From an uncultured Sphingobacteriales bacterium (GTDB lineage Bacteria; Bacteroidota; Bacteroidia; Chitinophagales; Chitinophagaceae): a stretch of 64,000 nt of DNA. A program made the translations under genes and the position numbers. The notes under the pieces are model-generated. The model did no database searches and was not told the DNA's origin. It saw only the letters and a list, made by a program, of their open reading frames with translations. Shown piece by piece: positions 54,835 through 64,000 of this stretch (position 1 is the first letter of the stretch; each line of letters starts with the position of its first letter). The stretch is taken from contig CALKHN010000013.1 of assembly GCA_937991535.1 (NCBI GenBank), forward strand, positions 1 to 64,000, in the 5' to 3' direction.

Positions 54835-54955
54835 GATTATACATTTATTAAATGATCAAAACATTGTTTTAAAACCGTGCAAAACTAAGTCAAATAAATT
54901 AAGACTATAGGTTTTTAACCCCTTCAGAGACATTGATTCTTTTTATTTTTGCAAC

Positions 54956-55252
54956 ATGGAATTTGAAAATTTTATTTCAACGCTCAGCGCGTCTTCGCCA
55001 CCTGGGATCATATCTGCTTATTTGCAGGCCATGTGGTTTGATGCTAAAGGAGATTGGGATAAGGCTCATGGTATAGTACAGGATATAGATGACAGCAAAG
55101 CCTCCCTGCTTCATGCGTATCTGCACCGCAAAGAAGGTGATGCCTCCAATGCACGGTACTGGTACAATCGCGCAGGTAAACCATTCCCTGCCATTTCGTT
55201 GCAGCAGGAATGGGAGCAGATTGTACAAGATTTATTGCACATGACAAAGTAA
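54956..55252 (+). CDS. Small protein of unknown function, TPR-like
   Basis: 98 residues. Helical, with one repeat-like pattern (AMWFDAKGDWDKAHGIVQDID ... ASLLHAYLHRKEGDASNARYWYNRAG) resembling a pair of TPR helices. The segment YWYNRAGKPFP is characteristic of short Bacteroidota proteins with no assigned role. Confidence 0.7.
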   Translation: MEFENFISTLSASSPPGIISAYLQAMWFDAKGDWDKAHGIVQDIDDSKASLLHAYLHRKEGDASNARYWYNRAGKPFPAISLQQEWEQIVQDLLHMTK

Positions 55253-55429
55253 ACGGCTGAATAATTTTGCAGCAAACACACGAAGAAACAAAGCCTGGAG
55301 TTCAGGCGTATGTATTGAGTCTTAGCATCCTATACTATCCTAATGAAAGCCTCTGATTATTTTAAGTTATTATTGTCTGGAGAAAACTTTTGAAAGTTAC
55401 ATGAAAACCAATACAGGAGAGCATTTTAA

Positions 55430-55461
55430 CCCCTCTCCGGGCGGAGAGGGGTTGGGGTGAG
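55430..55461. repeat. REP-like palindromic element, copy 1
   Basis: CCCCTCTCCG (55430-55439) pairs perfectly with CGGAGAGGGG (55442-55451), followed by ttggggtgag. A related copy lies at 59901-59936. Confidence 0.65.
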
Positions 55462-55532
55462 ACAAAATCAGACTGCTAAAAACTTTTATTGCTTTTACCG
55501 GACAATAATGATTGTACGTTTCGGGTTATGAT

Positions 55533-56777
55533 CTATTTTTCTTTTACATTAACGGATATACGCCTGTTTTTCATTTTATTTTCCTCAGTGTCGTTGGGCG
55601 CCACAAAATGGGTGGGGCCATAGCCTTCGGCGCCTGTTAACTGCTGGGCATTGGTTCCTGATGCTTTTAATTTTTCCAGAACAGCATCGGCCCGCGCCTG
55701 TGATAGTTTTACATTGGCAGCCGAATCGCCTGTATTATCTGTGTAGCCGCCTATTTTAATTTTGGCTGAAGGAAAGGCTTTTAAAATAGCAGCGATGTTA
55801 TTTACCTGTTTTGAAGATGCAGCTGTAATGGCAGCGCTTCCTGTTTCAAAATTCAGGTCGTCAAAATCAAACCATTTGTCTTTGCTGATGGGATCATTTG
55901 AGATCAGGTAAGTTACCAGCATATCTTCAATGCCCCCTTTATAGGCGTCAAGTTCCGTATTGTCCGGTAATTTTACTTTTATTGATTCACGAACCGACTC
56001 CATAGCCGCCGGCCGGGTTTCGGTTGCCTGTGTAGCTACGGTATCTGCCGGCTTGGTTTGCATGGTATCGCTGCCACAGCTTTTAAACAAATAAAGCAGC
56101 AGGGCAAATGCCAGCACTGCCAGGACAAGGGGAAGCATCCAGTTGGTTTTTCTGGCGGTGGTTTGCATCGTAGGCGCCGCGTGACTGCCATGATCCTGCG
56201 CTTCCGAAAAAACGGATCCCAATGTAGACCCTATTCCCGAAAGGCTACCCAAACCTAAGGCGCCTGCCAGGTTGAGACCAGAAGGAATAGCGGACAGAAT
56301 ACTATCTTTTTGTGAGGCCAAAAAAGAAGCGATACCTGAGGCGCCAATATTATTATCTGTAACATATTTGCCCAGGCTTCCCAAAGCAGCAGGCGCAACC
56401 ATATTCAGTAAAGAGGAAGCAGAAGATTGTTTAATACCTGAAAATCCTGCAATAAGATTAGAAATATTGCCTGATTTATCTCCGAATAAATTGCCTGCCA
56501 TATTTAATAAACCCGAAAACTTTCCACCGCCACCCTCTAATAGTCCTCCGGGGTTGGTTAATATACCGCTGCTGCCTGCCTGGTTCGCCAGATTTAAAAG
56601 CGATTGAGCTCCTTCCTTGCTTTCCGCTTTGTTTAAAAAACCTGCTAAAACAGATGGTACCGCTCCGCTTAGCGCTTTCTGAATGCCACCATTACTTTCC
56701 CCAAAAGCGGATGCAGCCTTGCTTATCAGATCATTACTGAAAAGATTGTTAACAGAATCGAGAAGATTGAATGCCAT
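55533..56777 (-). CDS. DUF937 and OmpA-domain protein
   Basis: 414 residues. The N-terminal DUF937 region (about 1-190) consists of Gly/Ala/Leu/Ser repeats such as SGLLNMAGNLFGD. A membrane helix follows (about 210-230), then a linker and a C-terminal OmpA-like peptidoglycan-binding domain (about 300-414; DFDDLNFETGSAAIT ... GGYTDNTGDSAANVKLSQARADAV). Probably tethers the envelope to peptidoglycan. Confidence 0.92.
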   Translation of the reverse strand: MAFNLLDSVNNLFSNDLISKAASAFGESNGGIQKALSGAVPSVLAGFLNKAESKEGAQSLLNLANQAGSSGILTNPGGLLEGGGGKFSGLLNMAGNLFGDKSGNISNLIAGFSGIKQSSASSLLNMVAPAALGSLGKYVTDNNIGASGIASFLASQKDSILSAIPSGLNLAGALGLGSLSGIGSTLGSVFSEAQDHGSHAAPTMQTTARKTNWMLPLVLAVLAFALLLYLFKSCGSDTMQTKPADTVATQATETRPAAMESVRESIKVKLPDNTELDAYKGGIEDMLVTYLISNDPISKDKWFDFDDLNFETGSAAITAASSKQVNNIAAILKAFPSAKIKIGGYTDNTGDSAANVKLSQARADAVLEKLKASGTNAQQLTGAEGYGPTHFVAPNDTEENKMKNRRISVNVKEK

Positions 56778-57111
56778 AGTGATTAGATTTAAAATGTATA
56801 CAATATGGACGCGAAGAATTTTAAGATGTGTTTTGTTGCTGAATCGGCTGCAAAGTATAAAAAATACATGTCATACTCCAGCATAAATCCTGATCCTTTA
56901 AGGGTTTATTTACGTACATCCGGGCGAAATAATTGGTTTGCATTACTTTATATTAAATATCTTTGCAGCAGCGGTAAAGGGGTGTATTTGAATGGAATGC
57001 ATCCTTTATATTTACCAGCCCGTTTTTGTTCGTATTGCTAAGGCAAATGCAGACCATTATTGGCCGAATGTTTTAAAGTTCTGTTTATATTCGTAAAAAC
57101 CTTATCCGAAT
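56778..57111. other. Intergenic region upstream of a LuxR-type regulator
   Basis: About 330 bases. A 78-codon frame at 56805-57041 is present but has no family-like features or convincing start, so it is not called. No exact promoter match was found; the region must hold divergent promoters. Confidence 0.4.
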
Positions 57112-57768
57112 ATGCTTGAATACAATCCTGTGAATGATAAAATTACTATATTAATAGTTGATGATCATAAACTGATCAGAGATACCTGGTCGTTTATTTT
57201 GAACAGCGATCCACGTTTCCAGGTTATCGCCGAAACCGATTCAGGGAAAGATTCCATTGATCTCGCCGAAAACAATCATCCCAACATTGTATTAATGGAT
57301 ATCAATATGAGCCCAATGAATGGTTTTGAGGCTACAAAAGAAATCCGCAAAGTATCTCCTGAGTCAAAGATAATCGGTGTTTCCATGCATTCCCAGCCTG
57401 CCTATGCAAAAAAAATGCTCCAGGTTGGCGCTATGGGTTATATCACAAAAAACTCTTCCAAGGAAGAAATGATCGGCGCTATAAGCGAAGTGGCACAGGG
57501 CAACAAATACATCTGTCATGAAGTGAAAACCATCCTGTCTGAGCAAATTTTGGAGGACAATGAAAAGCCGGATATCAATCTCTTATCACAGCGCGAAATA
57601 GAAATCATTGACCTGATCAAGCAGGGGCAGTCTTCAAAGGAAATTGCACAGCAATTAAGCATAACACTTAAAACAGTAGAAGTTCACCGGCACAATATTC
57701 TGAAAAAACTGAACTTAAAAAATACGGCGGCTCTCGTAAACTTTATTAATAATGCCGGGATAGCGTAG
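57112..57768 (+). CDS. NarL/FixJ-family response regulator
   Basis: 218 residues. Receiver with VDDHK acidic pair, phospho-Asp in IVLMDINMSPMNG (about 63) and Lys in ITKNS (about 113). LuxR-type HTH (about 150-215) with LSQREIEIIDLIKQGQSSKEIAQQL. No kinase adjacent, so an orphan regulator. Confidence 0.94.
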   Translation: MLEYNPVNDKITILIVDDHKLIRDTWSFILNSDPRFQVIAETDSGKDSIDLAENNHPNIVLMDINMSPMNGFEATKEIRKVSPESKIIGVSMHSQPAYAKKMLQVGAMGYITKNSSKEEMIGAISEVAQGNKYICHEVKTILSEQILEDNEKPDINLLSQREIEIIDLIKQGQSSKEIAQQLSITLKTVEVHRHNILKKLNLKNTAALVNFINNAGIA

Positions 57769-57844
57769 AGCCCGTCAAAAAATCAATTATTTTACATACC
57801 AATTCATTCCTGCTTCCCGGAGGCAGGTTTTTTACGCATTAATC

Positions 57845-58657
57845 ATGTCGGCACTTTCTATCACTACCATTCAAACCCAGTTGTACTGGGAAGATAAAAC
57901 AGCCAACCTCCGGATGTTAACGGAAAAGATCAATGCCATTCCCGGGAAAACGGAAATCGTTGTTTTACCGGAGATGTTCAGTACAGGATTTAGCATGCAC
58001 CCACAGGCGCTTGCCGAAAAAATGGATGGTGCTACCGTTGAATGGATGAAAACGGTAGCTGCCCATAAAAAGGTGATCCTTACCGGCAGTTTAATAATAG
58101 AGGAGGAGGGAAACTACTTTAACCGTTTGATATGGATGCTGCCCGACGGCAATTATGGTTATTATGATAAACGGCATTTATTCGCCTACGCTTCGGAAAA
58201 TGAATACTATACTGCCGGTAAAAAAAGGCTTATCGCTTCGGTAAAGAAATGGAAGATTAACCTGCAGGTTTGTTATGATCTGCGGTTTCCGGTTTGGGTG
58301 CGGCAAAGAAATTTTTCCCGGCAGGAAGAAGGAGCGATAATACATAATGAATACGATCTTATCATTTATATAGCCAATTGGCCCGAACGGCGCAATCACG
58401 CCTGGAAAACACTGCTCCAGGCCAGGGCTATCGAAAATCAATGTTATGTGGTGGGTGTAAACCGTGTGGGAAACGATGGAAACAACATCTACCACAGCGG
58501 CGATTCCATGATTATTGACCCGCTTGGTGAAGTGCTGTATACACAGGCGCATAAGGAGGATATTTTTACCTGTATTTTGCAAAAAGAAAAACTGGAAGAA
58601 GTGCGCACGAAATTTCCTTTCTGGAAAGACGCAGATCGTTTTTTAATAGATCCCTGA
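57845..58657 (+). CDS. Omega-amidase / nitrilase-family hydrolase
   Basis: 270 residues. Nitrilase triad: Glu in VLPEMFSTGF (about 41), Lys in YDKRHLFAYA (about 107) and Cys in LQVCYDLRFPVW (about 141). This is the YafV type, which hydrolyses alpha-ketoglutaramate and similar omega-amides. The next gene, nagA, starts 17 bases later and may be cotranscribed. Confidence 0.93.
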   Translation: MSALSITTIQTQLYWEDKTANLRMLTEKINAIPGKTEIVVLPEMFSTGFSMHPQALAEKMDGATVEWMKTVAAHKKVILTGSLIIEEEGNYFNRLIWMLPDGNYGYYDKRHLFAYASENEYYTAGKKRLIASVKKWKINLQVCYDLRFPVWVRQRNFSRQEEGAIIHNEYDLIIYIANWPERRNHAWKTLLQARAIENQCYVVGVNRVGNDGNNIYHSGDSMIIDPLGEVLYTQAHKEDIFTCILQKEKLEEVRTKFPFWKDADRFLIDP

Positions 58658-58674
58658 ACCAAACAATCCATGCA

Positions 58675-59778
58675 ATGAACACAGCCTGGCTGAACGGCAA
58701 CATCTATACCGGAAACAATAAGGAAACGGGCAAAGCCATCCTCGTTAACAACAATGTTATTGAAGGAGTGGTTAGTATAAATGAAATTGGGGAAGGCTAT
58801 ACTGTTAAAGATCTTGAGGGGCTCAATATAGCGCCCGCTTTTATTGACCTGCAGATCTACGGTGGCAACGGCAAACTGTTCTCGGCCGAATTGACCACAG
58901 ACGCTATCGCCGCCACTTATCAGTATTGCCTTAGCGGTGGTTGTACGCAGTTTATGCTTACCATGGCCACCAATACCATTGAAAATTTTTTGAAGGGTAT
59001 TGAACTGGTGAAGCAGTACTGGCAGCAGGGCGGCAAAGGCGTGCTGGGCTTGCACATGGAAGGACCTTATCTCAATCCTGTCAAAAAAGGAGCCCATGTT
59101 CTGGAATGCATTAAAAAACCAACGGTTGATGAAGTGAGCATGCTGCTGGAAAAGGGCAAGGGCGTTCTTAAAATGATGACGATTGCGCCTGAAGTATGCG
59201 ATGAAGAAATAATAAAAATGCTCATTGGCAATGATATTATTGTTTCGGCCGGGCACAGCAATGCCACCTATGCCGAAGCCACAAAAGCCTTCGCTTTGGG
59301 CATCCCCGCCGCTACACATTTGTTCAACGCCATGTCGCCCTTCCAGAGCCGCGAGCCGGGACTGGTTGGGGCTGTATACAATAATGCCAACGTTAAAAGC
59401 AGCATTGTGCCGGATGGGATACACGTTGATTTTGTGTCGCTGCGCATCAGTAAAAAAATTATGGACCACCGGCTCTTCTTTATAACAGACGCGGTTGCCG
59501 AAACAGCCGAAGGTGAGTACCAGCATGTATTTAAAGGCGACCGCTATACCCTTCCCAACGGAACGCTTTCGGGTTCTGCTTTAACCATGATGCAATCGGT
59601 AAAAAACGTAGTACAGCATGCGGGTATAACGCTTGAAGAAGCATTGCGCATGGCATCCACCTATCCTGCACAGTTGTTAAAACGAAAGGTGCCTTTAGGA
59701 AAAATAGAGGCCGGCTATGCCGCGGAGTTCGTGGTTTTTAATGACGCGCTGGAGGTGAAGGATGTGGTTACTCCGTAA
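58675..59778 (+). CDS. nagA: N-acetylglucosamine-6-phosphate deacetylase
   Basis: 367 residues, amidohydrolase TIM barrel. Metal and catalytic features: HMEGPYLNPVKKGAH (Glu about 127), SAGHSNATYAEA (His about 197), ATHLFNAMSPFQSREPG (about 217-233), and DAVAET with the catalytic Asp (about 271). Removes acetate from GlcNAc-6-P in amino-sugar recycling. Ends with the canonical GKIEAGYAAEFVVF. Confidence 0.95.
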   Translation: MNTAWLNGNIYTGNNKETGKAILVNNNVIEGVVSINEIGEGYTVKDLEGLNIAPAFIDLQIYGGNGKLFSAELTTDAIAATYQYCLSGGCTQFMLTMATNTIENFLKGIELVKQYWQQGGKGVLGLHMEGPYLNPVKKGAHVLECIKKPTVDEVSMLLEKGKGVLKMMTIAPEVCDEEIIKMLIGNDIIVSAGHSNATYAEATKAFALGIPAATHLFNAMSPFQSREPGLVGAVYNNANVKSSIVPDGIHVDFVSLRISKKIMDHRLFFITDAVAETAEGEYQHVFKGDRYTLPNGTLSGSALTMMQSVKNVVQHAGITLEEALRMASTYPAQLLKRKVPLGKIEAGYAAEFVVFNDALEVKDVVTP

Positions 59779-59900
59779 ATGTTTGCGCCCTTTCAAAGGC
59801 CAATGCAAAAAGTAATTGCCACCCGGCACTGAGTTTGAGGAAATGAATATGAACCGTGGCTAGATACTACCTAAGCTGCTTAATAAACAGCAGCCGGATC

Positions 59901-59936
59901 TCCCTCTCCGGGAGGAGAGGGACCAAGGGTGAGGCG
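59901..59936. repeat. REP-like palindromic element, copy 2
   Basis: TCCCTCTCC (59901-59909) pairs with GGAGAGGGA (59914-59922), followed by ccaagggtgag. Similar core and flank to 55430-55461. Confidence 0.6.
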
Positions 59937-59968
59937 ATTCGTTGCCGCGGCGAATCCCAATGACGTTT

Positions 59969-60010
59969 AAAGCGGTCTGACCCTCCTGCGTCGGGTGCCG
60001 ACCGCTTTAT
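59969..60010. terminator. Probable bidirectional terminator
   Basis: AAAGCGGTC (59969-59977) pairs with GACCGCTTT (60000-60008) around a 22-base loop, between the convergent nagA and T9SS-protein genes. The T-run is short. Confidence 0.55.
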
Positions 60011-60031
60011 ACAACCGCCAGGAACACCCAG

Positions 60032-61603
60032 TTAGCGCACAATCTTCCGAACATAGTTATTACCTGGGGTTCTGGTCATTAAAAAGTAAACACCGCTGCT
60101 CAGTTGCTGCAATCCATCCATCATATAGCTGTACCTGCCGGGTGTGCACTGCAACTGTTTCTGCATGATCATTCTTCCATGCATATCCACAATGCTGAAC
60201 TGCACGGTTTGCCGGGTGTTGCTGTAAAAACTGATGTCTAATTTATCCCGGAAAGGATTGGGCGCTACAGTAAGGTTAAATTGCAAATTGCTGCTGTCTG
60301 TTACGCTCAGTGTTTTGCTATAGGTAAATTTTCCGTCGGCCGAAACAAGCTTAACCCGGTAAAACCTTTGAGCAGATACAAGCGGTTCTTTATCCGTAAA
60401 ACTGAACAAGTTAGAAGCGGGGTTCGAAATGTACACTTTGCCCACGGACTTATATGCTCCATTACCCTTATCGGAAGCTTCCACTTCAAAATATTCAACG
60501 CCGGCTTCGCTGTATTCCCATGTAAGCACCACCTGGTTATTGCTGAGGCGGGAAGTGAAACTGGCAATACCCAGGGGAAGAACGTACTGGGCTGTCCACG
60601 CATCAGTGTTCAATCCGTATAAGCTTTGAGCAACATTCACAAATTGGTTAGGGTTAAAATGTTCATTAGAAACCAATACCCTGGTCTGCCTAACGGCGGT
60701 AATACTCTCCACCTGGCCATTCAAACCGGCGCTTCCCAAATCAATCCTTCTTTTATTACCCGTTGCAAATAACGCATCCATATTGGTAAAGCCGGAGATC
60801 ATCCAGATTGCACACGAACCTAGTCCCTGGTTACTATATCCTAATAGTATAATAATATTGTCATTGGCTATGGTGGCGCTTGTTATTAAAATTTGGCCTG
60901 CATCAAAACTCCCTTCTCTCGCGGCTATATACGTTCCGGGTGCTGCCGGAAGAATATAATGCGCCGTTTGATAACTTAACCAGTTCTTGGTAAACAAATG
61001 CAGTTTGCCATCACTGTACACCACCGCTTCGCAGTCAAAGGCAGTGTTATTGCTGCCTGTTGGTGAAAAATCCGTTTGATCGGCATATGAAAAATTAATG
61101 ATTTCTATATCTGCCGCAGGTACGGTACCTGTAACTCCGGTAATATTAGTAATACTTTGTAAGGGAACCCGGTAAAATTTAAGATCTGTCCTGTTTCCAT
61201 TGGCATTGTTTCCAAAATCACCCACATATATATAGGTACCGTCTGTTGTAAGGTCTTCCCAGTCTGAATTGGTGGCACCTGCTAATGTTATGGTTTGTTG
61301 AATCACCCCGCTTGTTGAATCCAAAACATAAATATCAGGGGTATTCCCTCCATCATTCAGCGCATACAATTTACCGTTGATATGGATCATCCCGCTTATT
61401 TCGGCAAGCGTTGACGAAAGGTCGGCTTTTTTGGTCAGGGAACCGCTTGTTGCATCATACGTGCATGAGCCATTATTGACCGTGGCAGACGATTGCCAGT
61501 TATTAGCCAAAGGATCCATACAACCCGGCACCTGTGCACGCAGGGAATAGCTTGCTGTAACGCACAGCAAAAGTGCAATAAAAACGACACGCATTTTATA
61601 CAA
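60032..61603 (-). CDS. T9SS-secreted protein with a C-terminal sorting domain
   Basis: 523 residues. A signal peptide (to about 24) is followed by a calcium-type GCMDPLANNW segment common in gliding-bacterium surface proteins, then a beta-propeller-like region (SGMIHINGKLYALND, DWEDLTTDGTYIYVGDFGNN). A fibronectin-like stretch comes next and a type A T9SS sorting domain (about 440-523; VAPNPFRDKLDISFYSN ending YVRKIVR). Predicted to be exported across the outer membrane; catalytic role unknown. Confidence 0.88.
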   Translation of the reverse strand: MYKMRVVFIALLLCVTASYSLRAQVPGCMDPLANNWQSSATVNNGSCTYDATSGSLTKKADLSSTLAEISGMIHINGKLYALNDGGNTPDIYVLDSTSGVIQQTITLAGATNSDWEDLTTDGTYIYVGDFGNNANGNRTDLKFYRVPLQSITNITGVTGTVPAADIEIINFSYADQTDFSPTGSNNTAFDCEAVVYSDGKLHLFTKNWLSYQTAHYILPAAPGTYIAAREGSFDAGQILITSATIANDNIIILLGYSNQGLGSCAIWMISGFTNMDALFATGNKRRIDLGSAGLNGQVESITAVRQTRVLVSNEHFNPNQFVNVAQSLYGLNTDAWTAQYVLPLGIASFTSRLSNNQVVLTWEYSEAGVEYFEVEASDKGNGAYKSVGKVYISNPASNLFSFTDKEPLVSAQRFYRVKLVSADGKFTYSKTLSVTDSSNLQFNLTVAPNPFRDKLDISFYSNTRQTVQFSIVDMHGRMIMQKQLQCTPGRYSYMMDGLQQLSSGVYFLMTRTPGNNYVRKIVR

Positions 61604-61873
61604 TTGCTTTTAAGTTTCCTTTTTGTATACAGAGGTTGGCGCCGCCGGTAGCGGAGGCATTGAATAGGACCTGGTTTGTGCTCAGTTGAATGCGGCAAAT
61701 ACCGCTATAGTGTAAGATTAGAGGTAAAACATCGGGATAAGGGATTCGATCGGGATATTCAGGTCGCTAAGATAATTGTTTTGTAATGATAAAAAAAGAA
61801 AGACCTGTGTTATTATTATATTACCTGTGGTAAGGTTGCTGCAAGGTATGATTACCCGTTAGCATCTCCATAT

Positions 61874-63376
61874 TTATTGTGTTGCAGATGAATCGTATAT
61901 GATCTCCATCACTTTATCCATCTTTCCGTCCCTGCCCTGTCTTACGTTTTCAACGGTGGGCGGCACATAAATATCTGGCATAACGCCCCTGCCATCCTTC
62001 GGCACATGATTGAACTGCACCAGCCTGAACAAAGGCATCCGCACTTTCATTCTGGTTTCGGGCAGCACCACATCCGGAATAAGAATACCGCTATTGCCAT
62101 GCGCTCCGCCCCCGGCTTCTTCACCAACAAGCAATACATTAGACTGGCCTTTTACAGCATGGGCAAATAAAGTGGAGGCCGAAAACGTGGGGCCGTTGAT
62201 CAATACAAATACCTTTCCGCTGTAATGATTTTTTTTCCGGGGATGGAAAACATGGTTTTCCCAATACCTGAAATGATACCTGCCATCCTCTTTTTTGCGG
62301 GTGGTAAAAAAAAGGATCAGTGAATTGATCCACCCCGAGCTGAAATAGCGTTTGTAGCGGCCCAGTCCATTGTGCATGGCGGTAACGGTATCAGCCACCT
62401 TAAACGGGGTATTACGGATATACCGGGCAAGCGTGGTATAATTGTTCACCTTTCCCCCCCCGTTGGTGCGCAGGTCAATAACCAGGTTGGGTATTCCCTT
62501 TTTCTGCAACTGGCGGAAGCTCTTCCTGAAAAAAGAAGGCAGCCTTCCCTTGCTGCCAAAACTGTGCACCGTCATTACAGCCAGGGAACTGGTGGTATCA
62601 ATTTTCAGTGATCTGAAATTTTCCCATTTCGCCGGCTTCTCCTCCGGGTCAATCTGCCTGTTCCTGTTCCGGATAAAGGATTTTGCCAGGCTGTCATTGG
62701 CCGGATCAAATAATGCAGCACTGGCTGTTCTTTCATCACCCGCGCTGTCTGTATATTCAACTGTATAGCATTTCGACAACCCTATGATATTGCGGTGATA
62801 ATAAGGGAACGCCGCGCTGAGCCTGATGTAATTAATATTTTCTGCAAACCCGTCGGTTGGCATGAACTGGAAAAGCGTATCTGTCAATTGCCGCACATCA
62901 AGCCCGTTGATGCGGGTGATCAATGTACCTCGTTTTAATATGCTGTCCTGTTTATTGAGATTGGAAGTAAGCACCATGGTATCGGGCCATATTTTCATGA
63001 ACAGGGGGAAGGAGGGTTGTACATGCTCACGCTGGCGTTTGCTGTATGCCCGCGGATAATTAAAGCTGGTATGGCCGCAATGCACTTTGGTGGTGAGGGG
63101 GGCAAGTATGGTAAAGCCAAACTGCTGGCGGGTCATAGAATCGGTAATGGCATTGTAGTATTTGTTGAAATAATAATCCATGCTGTCTTTTGGCGTATAC
63201 CAATACAGAGCGGGATGAAATTCCTCCATTATTTTACGAAGGAGGGCATAGTCTTTACGAAGCGCTTCGGCGGGAAATTTTTTAGCCGGATCCATTGCTT
63301 TTTTTGCTGTTTGGCAGCTTGCCGCGGATAATAGAAGTGCGGATAACAGTAAACCATACAAAAACCTGTTTGTCAT
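61874..63376 (-). CDS. S41-family peptidase lipoprotein
   Basis: 500 residues from MTNRFLYGL; the upstream frame contains intergenic repeat and is excluded. Lipobox near LSAASCQT (Cys about 20). PDZ-like region (about 135-180) and the tail-specific protease core: VIDLRTNGGGKVNNY (about 300) and the catalytic Ser in NGPTFSASTLFAHAV (about 395-409). Likely a periplasmic C-terminal processing protease. Confidence 0.9.
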   Translation of the reverse strand: MTNRFLYGLLLSALLLSAASCQTAKKAMDPAKKFPAEALRKDYALLRKIMEEFHPALYWYTPKDSMDYYFNKYYNAITDSMTRQQFGFTILAPLTTKVHCGHTSFNYPRAYSKRQREHVQPSFPLFMKIWPDTMVLTSNLNKQDSILKRGTLITRINGLDVRQLTDTLFQFMPTDGFAENINYIRLSAAFPYYHRNIIGLSKCYTVEYTDSAGDERTASAALFDPANDSLAKSFIRNRNRQIDPEEKPAKWENFRSLKIDTTSSLAVMTVHSFGSKGRLPSFFRKSFRQLQKKGIPNLVIDLRTNGGGKVNNYTTLARYIRNTPFKVADTVTAMHNGLGRYKRYFSSGWINSLILFFTTRKKEDGRYHFRYWENHVFHPRKKNHYSGKVFVLINGPTFSASTLFAHAVKGQSNVLLVGEEAGGGAHGNSGILIPDVVLPETRMKVRMPLFRLVQFNHVPKDGRGVMPDIYVPPTVENVRQGRDGKMDKVMEIIYDSSATQ

Positions 63377-63404
63377 AATGGTAAAAATATATTCCAAAAT
63401 CCAA

Positions 63405-63535
63405 ACAGAGAGAAAAATGTGAAAATGCCTGCCCGGCTGAACAGGCGGGTGAAAAATGTGGGAGGCGGGTGTGGGTTGCAGGTTACAAGTTGCAAGGATA
63501 CCCCTGGTACCCTGTAACCTGCACCCTGCACGACC
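63405..63535. repeat. Dispersed intergenic repeat, copy B
   Basis: Contains inverted counterparts of the 26336-26425 repeat: GAAAAATGTGAAAATG and GCAGGTTACAAGTTGCAAGG, plus an internal tandem (ggcgggtgaaaaatgtgggaggcgggtg). It ends 2 bases before the thiL stop codon. Confidence 0.6.
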
Positions 63536-63536
63536 C

Positions 63537-64000
63537 CTATCCAAAAGCGTTCCAGCCCTGCGCAGTTAAAGCATGTTTATTACCAGACCGGGTTATTATA
63601 TGGCTACCTTCGGCCGGTTCTGTAATATAGCCAATTACACTAATCTGTTCATTAAGCACAATTTTCTCATAATCCTCCTGTTTAATGGTAAAAAGCAATT
63701 CATAATCTTCGCCACCGCTTAATGCACAGGCAGTTGGATCAAGGTCAAGCTTGAACGCAAACTGCCGCGATGCTTCGTCAACAGGAATTTTATCTTCGTG
63801 CAGTACACAACCGACGTTGCTTTGTTTACATATATGTAATATTTCGCTGCTCAGCCCGTCGCTTATATCCATCATGCTGGTAGGAAATATGTCGTTCGCT
63901 TCAAAAAAGCTGATGATGTCTTTCCTTGCTTCAGGCTTCAGTAACCTGCGTAAAATATAATCCTGATTTTCCAGGTCGGGTTGCACGGAAGGGCTTTCCA
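63537..64000 (-). CDS. thiL: Thiamine-monophosphate kinase, C-terminal part
   Basis: The frame is open to the window edge, so the N-terminus lies outside. Visible blocks: RRLLKPEAR, DISDGLSSEILHI with the ThiL signature, and SGGEDYELLFTI, the conserved nucleotide-binding loop. ThiL phosphorylates TMP to TPP with ATP. The GTG internal Met at 63986 is not the true start, since upstream codons (ESPSV) continue the family sequence. Confidence 0.93.
   Translation of the reverse strand, partial: ESPSVQPDLENQDYILRRLLKPEARKDIISFFEANDIFPTSMMDISDGLSSEILHICKQSNVGCVLHEDKIPVDEASRQFAFKLDLDPTACALSGGEDYELLFTIKQEDYEKIVLNEQISVIGYITEPAEGSHIITRSGNKHALTAQGWNAFG

Noticed and set aside
56805..57041. A 78-codon frame between the OmpA-type gene and a LuxR-type regulator
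   Set aside because: No domain, no good start context, and it fills a region expected to hold promoters.
58489..59526. A 345-codon antisense frame across nagA
   Set aside because: It lies opposite the strongly supported nagA and omega-amidase genes and has no recognisable domain; its length follows from codon bias of the real strand.

Overview
The window looks like a chromosome segment from a Bacteroidota bacterium, most likely in or near Chitinophagaceae. Promoters match the Bacteroidota form (TTG, 19-20 bases, TAnnTTTG), for example at 65-94 and 27154-27184. There is a T9SS sorting-tail protein, an outer-membrane protein of the DUF6089 type, an RRM protein, DUF983 and DUF4197 proteins, and a SWIM/SNF2 helicase. 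Most of the sequence is ordinary core genome with short operons and small intergenic gaps.

Layout. 1-11000: RRM protein, a Gfo/Idh oxidoreductase plus sugar isomerase pair, a MerC / SCO1 / Fur metal cluster with a perfect palindrome upstream of merC, ruvB, a response regulator, a PAP2-like protein coupled to rpoN, and a receiver-Hpt protein. 10915-11958: decayed SNF2 helicase. 12000-20200: accessory locus, described below. 20388-35900: aldo/keto reductases, murF, DUF983, gntP, an enoyl-CoA hydratase, adk, an aminotransferase, DUF4197, a lone 2-oxoacid:ferredoxin oxidoreductase beta subunit, a TlpA-like lipoprotein, a PDZ protein and an aldehyde dehydrogenase. 36000-44400: alpha/beta hydrolase, CBS protein, POTRA/barrel protein, nadK, DUF6089, FUSC and L,D-transpeptidase-like genes. 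44400-64000: a two-component system, a large SWIM/SNF2 helicase, comB, gcvT, gamma carbonic anhydrase, a PfkB kinase, a DUF937/OmpA protein, a LuxR-type regulator, omega-amidase, nagA, a T9SS protein, an S41 protease and the C-terminal part of thiL.

The accessory locus (about 12.0-20.2 kb, all on +) is the striking part. It starts with two short transcription units, each ending in a hairpin plus T-run. Five tRNA or tRNA-like genes follow (Asp GTC, Gln TTG, Arg GCG, Lys TTT, Phe GAA), then an RNase H-fold (DUF458/YkuK-like) gene. A second cluster of abnormal tRNA-like sequences comes next. One has its 5' and 3' halves about 125 bases further apart than normal. Two can only be folded completely if read as circularly permuted tRNAs: the T-arm and 3' acceptor strand lie immediately upstream of the matching 5' acceptor strand and D-arm, separated by 3-4 bases. 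The protein genes that follow are a slipin/band-7 protein, an AT-rich gene with an R-x4-H (HEPN-like) motif, two overlapping RlaP-type nucleotidyltransferases and the RNA ligase RtcB. My inference is an RNA repair or tRNA-protection system in which RtcB joins broken, or naturally permuted, tRNA-like RNAs, the nucleotidyltransferases repair or mark ends, and the slipin provides a scaffold.

Dispersed low-complexity and REP-like intergenic repeats occur at 26336-26425, 53165-53320, 55430-55461, 59901-59936 and 63405-63535. No CRISPR array, rRNA or intact insertion sequence was seen.
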